From contig CANKYU010000001.1 of the NCBI GenBank assembly GCA_947488295.1, forward strand, positions 790,183-854,182: a stretch of 64,000 nucleotides of DNA, given 5' to 3'. The notes under the pieces are model-generated. The model searched no databases and was not told the DNA's origin. It was given only the letters and a program-made list of their open reading frames with translations. This stretch comes from an uncultured Anderseniella sp. GTDB taxonomy: Bacteria; Pseudomonadota; Alphaproteobacteria; Rhizobiales; Aestuariivirgaceae. Below are positions 61,615 through 64,000 of the stretch, one piece after another; the stretch's first letter is position 1, and the number at the start of each line of letters is the position of its first letter. The position numbers and the translations under genes are program-made.

Positions 61615-62819
61615 CGCTGCCTTCACTACATGGCCATGGCATACTCGGCACCGCAGGGCTGCAAAATGTGTTTCAGGCGATTTCCCGGGCGGGCGGGGAC
61701 GCGCGTATCGTCGGCGGAGCCGTGCGCAATGCGTTGTTGGGGGAACTTGTCCATGACATTGATATCGCCACCACCCTGACACCGGAACAACTGGTTGGCG
61801 CGGCCAGGGCCGCCGGGCTGAAAACAGTGGCGACAGGGATTGAACACGGTACGGTTACGGTGATCAGCGACGGCAGCAGTTTCGAAGTAACGACACTGCG
61901 CCACGACGTTGAAACCGATGGGCGCAAGGCCAAGGTGGCGTTTACCGATGACTGGGCGGCAGATGCGGCGAGGCGCGACTTTACCCTCAACGCGCTCTAC
62001 TGCTCGGCTGACGGGGAGGTTTTTGACCCAGTGGGAGGAATAGCCGACCTGCATGCCAGGACGGTTCGGTTTGTCGGTGACCCTCATAGGCGAATTCGGG
62101 AGGACTATCTTAGAATTCTGCGCTTCTTCCGCTTCGTGTCGCAGTATGGCCGCGGCGAAGTTGACGCTGACGGACTGGCAGCGTGCATGCTGCTCCAGGA
62201 CGGGTTGAAGCAGCTTTCCAGAGAGCGCATAGGCCAGGAAACCCGCAAATTGCTTTGTGGCAGGCGCGCCGGCGAAGTTGTGAAGATGATGAATGAAGCC
62301 GGCATCAACCGGACACTGTTCGGGGCCGATATGGATGCTGCATTGCTGGCGTCGGTTATCGCGCTGGCCGGATCGCAGGGTATCACACCCGATTACACAA
62401 CGCTGCTGGCTGCGGCCCTGCCGCTGGGTGCTGACGAACAGTCCGAACTGCTCAGATTATCTAATGTTCAAGCCCGTTCCCTGCGTGACGTTCAATCGGC
62501 GCTGCCGCCATCGCCTGCGCTGCGGGACAGTGAACGCAAGGTGGTGCTGTACCAGACCGGAACCGAAACATGGAAACAGGCCGTGCTGCTGGCATGGGCG
62601 CGTGACGCGGATGCCGGAGACAAGGACTGGGCGGGGGTTTACGCGCTGCCGGAGCAATGGGAAATTCCGACCTTTCCGGTTACAGGCAGCGACATACTTG
62701 CGACCGGCGTTGAAGCGGGGCCCCGGGTCGGCGAGGCATTGAAGTCGCTTGAAGACTGGTGGGTTGCCGGAGGTTTCACGGCGGATCGCGATGAACTGCT
62801 GGCTAGACTTACAACCTAG
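61611..62819 (+). CDS. cca: CCA tRNA nucleotidyltransferase
   Basis: A 402-residue class II nucleotidyltransferase that adds or repairs the CCA end of tRNA. Catalytic motif A: IVGGAVRNALLG (GG at 35-36) with Asp49 and Asp51 in VHDIDIATT; RRDFTLNALY (nucleotide and tRNA handling), and DPHRRIREDYLRILRFFRF of the neck. The C-terminal half is helical with no HD domain. The window's tRNA encodes its own CCA, so repair may be the main role. PcnB is a relative, but length and motifs favour cca. ATG overlaps the Nudix stop. Confidence 0.9.
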   Translation: MTLPSLHGHGILGTAGLQNVFQAISRAGGDARIVGGAVRNALLGELVHDIDIATTLTPEQLVGAARAAGLKTVATGIEHGTVTVISDGSSFEVTTLRHDVETDGRKAKVAFTDDWAADAARRDFTLNALYCSADGEVFDPVGGIADLHARTVRFVGDPHRRIREDYLRILRFFRFVSQYGRGEVDADGLAACMLLQDGLKQLSRERIGQETRKLLCGRRAGEVVKMMNEAGINRTLFGADMDAALLASVIALAGSQGITPDYTTLLAAALPLGADEQSELLRLSNVQARSLRDVQSALPPSPALRDSERKVVLYQTGTETWKQAVLLAWARDADAGDKDWAGVYALPEQWEIPTFPVTGSDILATGVEAGPRVGEALKSLEDWWVAGGFTADRDELLARLTT

Positions 62820-62832
62820 CTGTGGTTTAGGA

Positions 62833-62861
62833 TTGACGTCTCAGCGCATGCAAGCGACATA
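62833..62861 (+). promoter_or_regulatory. Candidate sigma-70 promoter before the hydroxylase gene
   Basis: TTGACG (62833-62838) and GACATA (62856-62861) separated by 17 bases, about 50 bases before the ATG at 62913. The -10 match is only fair. Confidence 0.35.
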
Positions 62862-62912
62862 TTGGACCTGCACTGAGTACCGCAATTCGAATTCCAAAAC
62901 AGGCAATCAAAC

Positions 62913-64000
62913 ATGCAGAAATTTGCTGTCGGGCAGGCTGTCCGTCGCGTGGAAGATGAACGCTTTCTCAAGGGAGACGGCTGCTATGTTGACGATATCA
63001 GGCTGGACAACATGGCCCATGCCGCCTTTGTACGCTCACCGTTTGCACATGCAAAAATCGGCAAGATAGATGTCTCGGCGGCCGTTGCCATGCCGGGTGT
63101 TCTCAAAGTGCTCACCCACAAGGACGTCAAGAAGGCAGGCCTTGGGGCATTTCCCACTCTGACGGCGGTCGACGGGGTTGATGAAAACGGTATCGCTGTG
63201 CCGGAACGTTTTGCCCTGACCGGCGATGTCGCGCGTTTTGTCGGTGACCCTGTTGCAATGGTTATCGCCGAGACCCCCGAACAGGCCCAGCAGGCCGCGG
63301 AAGCGGTCGTGGTCGACTACAATGACAAGCCGGCAGTTGTTGATCTGGCCTCGGTGCTTGACCGCAAGACCAAGCTCATCCATCCGAAACTGAAATCCAA
63401 CCGGGCCTATCATTTCCACAAGGGTGATGAAGCCGGCGTCAACAAGGCTATTGACGCAGCAGCCCATGTCACCCGGCTTACCTTCGTGAACAACCGGGTT
63501 GCGCCGTCGGCGGTCGAACCGCGCGGCTCCATCGGTGATTACGACAGGGAAAAGGACCAGTTGATCCTGCATGTGTCGGGCCAGGCGGTGCACGGCCAGA
63601 AGGGCCAGATGGCCGACGTGATCTTCAAAGTGCCGCCGGAAAAGGTTCGCGTAGTCATGCCGGATGTCGGTGGTGGGTTTGGCGCGAAGAACTTCGTCTA
63701 TCCTGAAAATGTCATGGTGATGCTGGCCGCCAAGCTGGTTGGCCGGCCGGTCAAGTGGATTGCGCAGCGGTCGGAGAATTTCCTGTCTGAGATCCACGGC
63801 CGCGACCATCTGACAACCGCAGAACTGGCGCTGGACGAAGACGGCAATTTCACCGCGCTCAGGGTGGATACACGCGCCAATATGGGAGCTTACCTGTCAT
63901 CCTATGCGACAATCATCCCGACATCGGCAAGCTGGGTGTCGATGGGCGGCAATTACCGCATTCCGTCGGTTTCAATGTCTGTCGATGCAGTGTTTACAAA
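62913..64000 (+). CDS. Molybdenum hydroxylase large subunit (xanthine/CO dehydrogenase family), 3'-truncated
   Basis: Open reading from ATG 62913 to the window end, about 362 codons of an expected 770-790. The sequence begins AVGQAVRRVEDERFLKGDGCYVDDI, the standard opening of CoxL-type subunits, and has FVGDPVAMVIAETPEQAQQAA, NNRVAPSAVEPRGSIGDYD and the Moco-pterin loop DVGGGFGAKNFVYPE. The CO-dehydrogenase-specific Cys loop would lie near or past the end and cannot be judged, so a carbon-monoxide or other aldehyde/xanthine substrate stays open. The medium (FAD) and small (2Fe-2S) subunits are not seen upstream. Confidence 0.88.
   Translation, partial: MQKFAVGQAVRRVEDERFLKGDGCYVDDIRLDNMAHAAFVRSPFAHAKIGKIDVSAAVAMPGVLKVLTHKDVKKAGLGAFPTLTAVDGVDENGIAVPERFALTGDVARFVGDPVAMVIAETPEQAQQAAEAVVVDYNDKPAVVDLASVLDRKTKLIHPKLKSNRAYHFHKGDEAGVNKAIDAAAHVTRLTFVNNRVAPSAVEPRGSIGDYDREKDQLILHVSGQAVHGQKGQMADVIFKVPPEKVRVVMPDVGGGFGAKNFVYPENVMVMLAAKLVGRPVKWIAQRSENFLSEIHGRDHLTTAELALDEDGNFTALRVDTRANMGAYLSSYATIIPTSASWVSMGGNYRIPSVSMSVDAVFT

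Overview
The window reads as chromosomal DNA of an alphaproteobacterium, probably a marine or saline member of the Hyphomicrobiales (Rhizobiales) or a close relative. G+C is fairly high and genes are packed into short operons with many 4-base stop/start overlaps. The gene set fits: a rhizobial-type phosphatidylcholine synthase, DctB/DctD with a TRAP transporter, a DUF1127 protein, a non-pyrrolysine MttB homologue, an ectoine synthase, and a Caulobacter-type sphingolipid locus. Genus cannot be fixed from the sequence. No IS element, phage, CRISPR array or rRNA was seen; one tRNA (Met, CAT) is present.

Layout. 1-893: 3' part of pcs and tRNA-Met. 1216-5219: a YcaO-TfuA pair, a cytoplasmic HEXXH (gluzincin) peptidase and a 187-residue protein ending in tandem Ala-Arg-Val-Ser-Gly repeats. 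I read this as a candidate, apparently uncharacterised peptide-backbone (thioamide/RiPP) modification system, and it is the most interesting part of the window. 5364-9099: an adenylate cyclase/TPR regulator with a GNAT gene, then a small Excalibur/HEPN-like pair. 9392-12463: copper amine oxidase and a convergent APH-type kinase. 12617-14833 (minus): a three-gene overlapping cluster of cytochrome P450, acyl carrier protein and a diverged LpxL-like acyltransferase. 14953-16406: DUF1127, an orphan ectoine synthase, a SnoaL-like protein and a small exported protein.

16662-26898: dctBD two-component system, dctPQM TRAP transporter and hydantoinase/oxoprolinase subunits hyuAB. 27091-29493: polar amino-acid ABC binding protein and two permeases without an ATPase gene. 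29730-37933: an EF-G paralogue, then a catabolic-looking block (MttB homologue and SDR on minus; sulfatase, class III CoA-transferase and AbrB-type membrane protein on plus). 38039-39617: a fatty acid hydroxylase/sterol desaturase and an unknown tail-anchored protein.

39930-51583 is a bacterial sphingolipid region. The plus-strand operon acyl-ACP synthetase, ketosphinganine reductase, ACP and serine palmitoyltransferase meets tail to tail a minus-strand operon of an MsbA-like ABC exporter, a GNAT-type ceramide synthase, a metallophosphoesterase and an LptF/LptG pair, with an LpxO-like hydroxylase upstream. Together they could make, hydroxylate and export ceramide-based lipids. 51852-53223: a Nudix and a GNAT gene. 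53220-60118 (minus): the MoxR/DUF58/DUF4159/GATase-like operon. 60365-62819: DUF1285, CoA-pyrophosphatase-type Nudix and CCA-adding enzyme in one overlapping operon. 62913-64000: start of a molybdenum hydroxylase large subunit cut by the window end.
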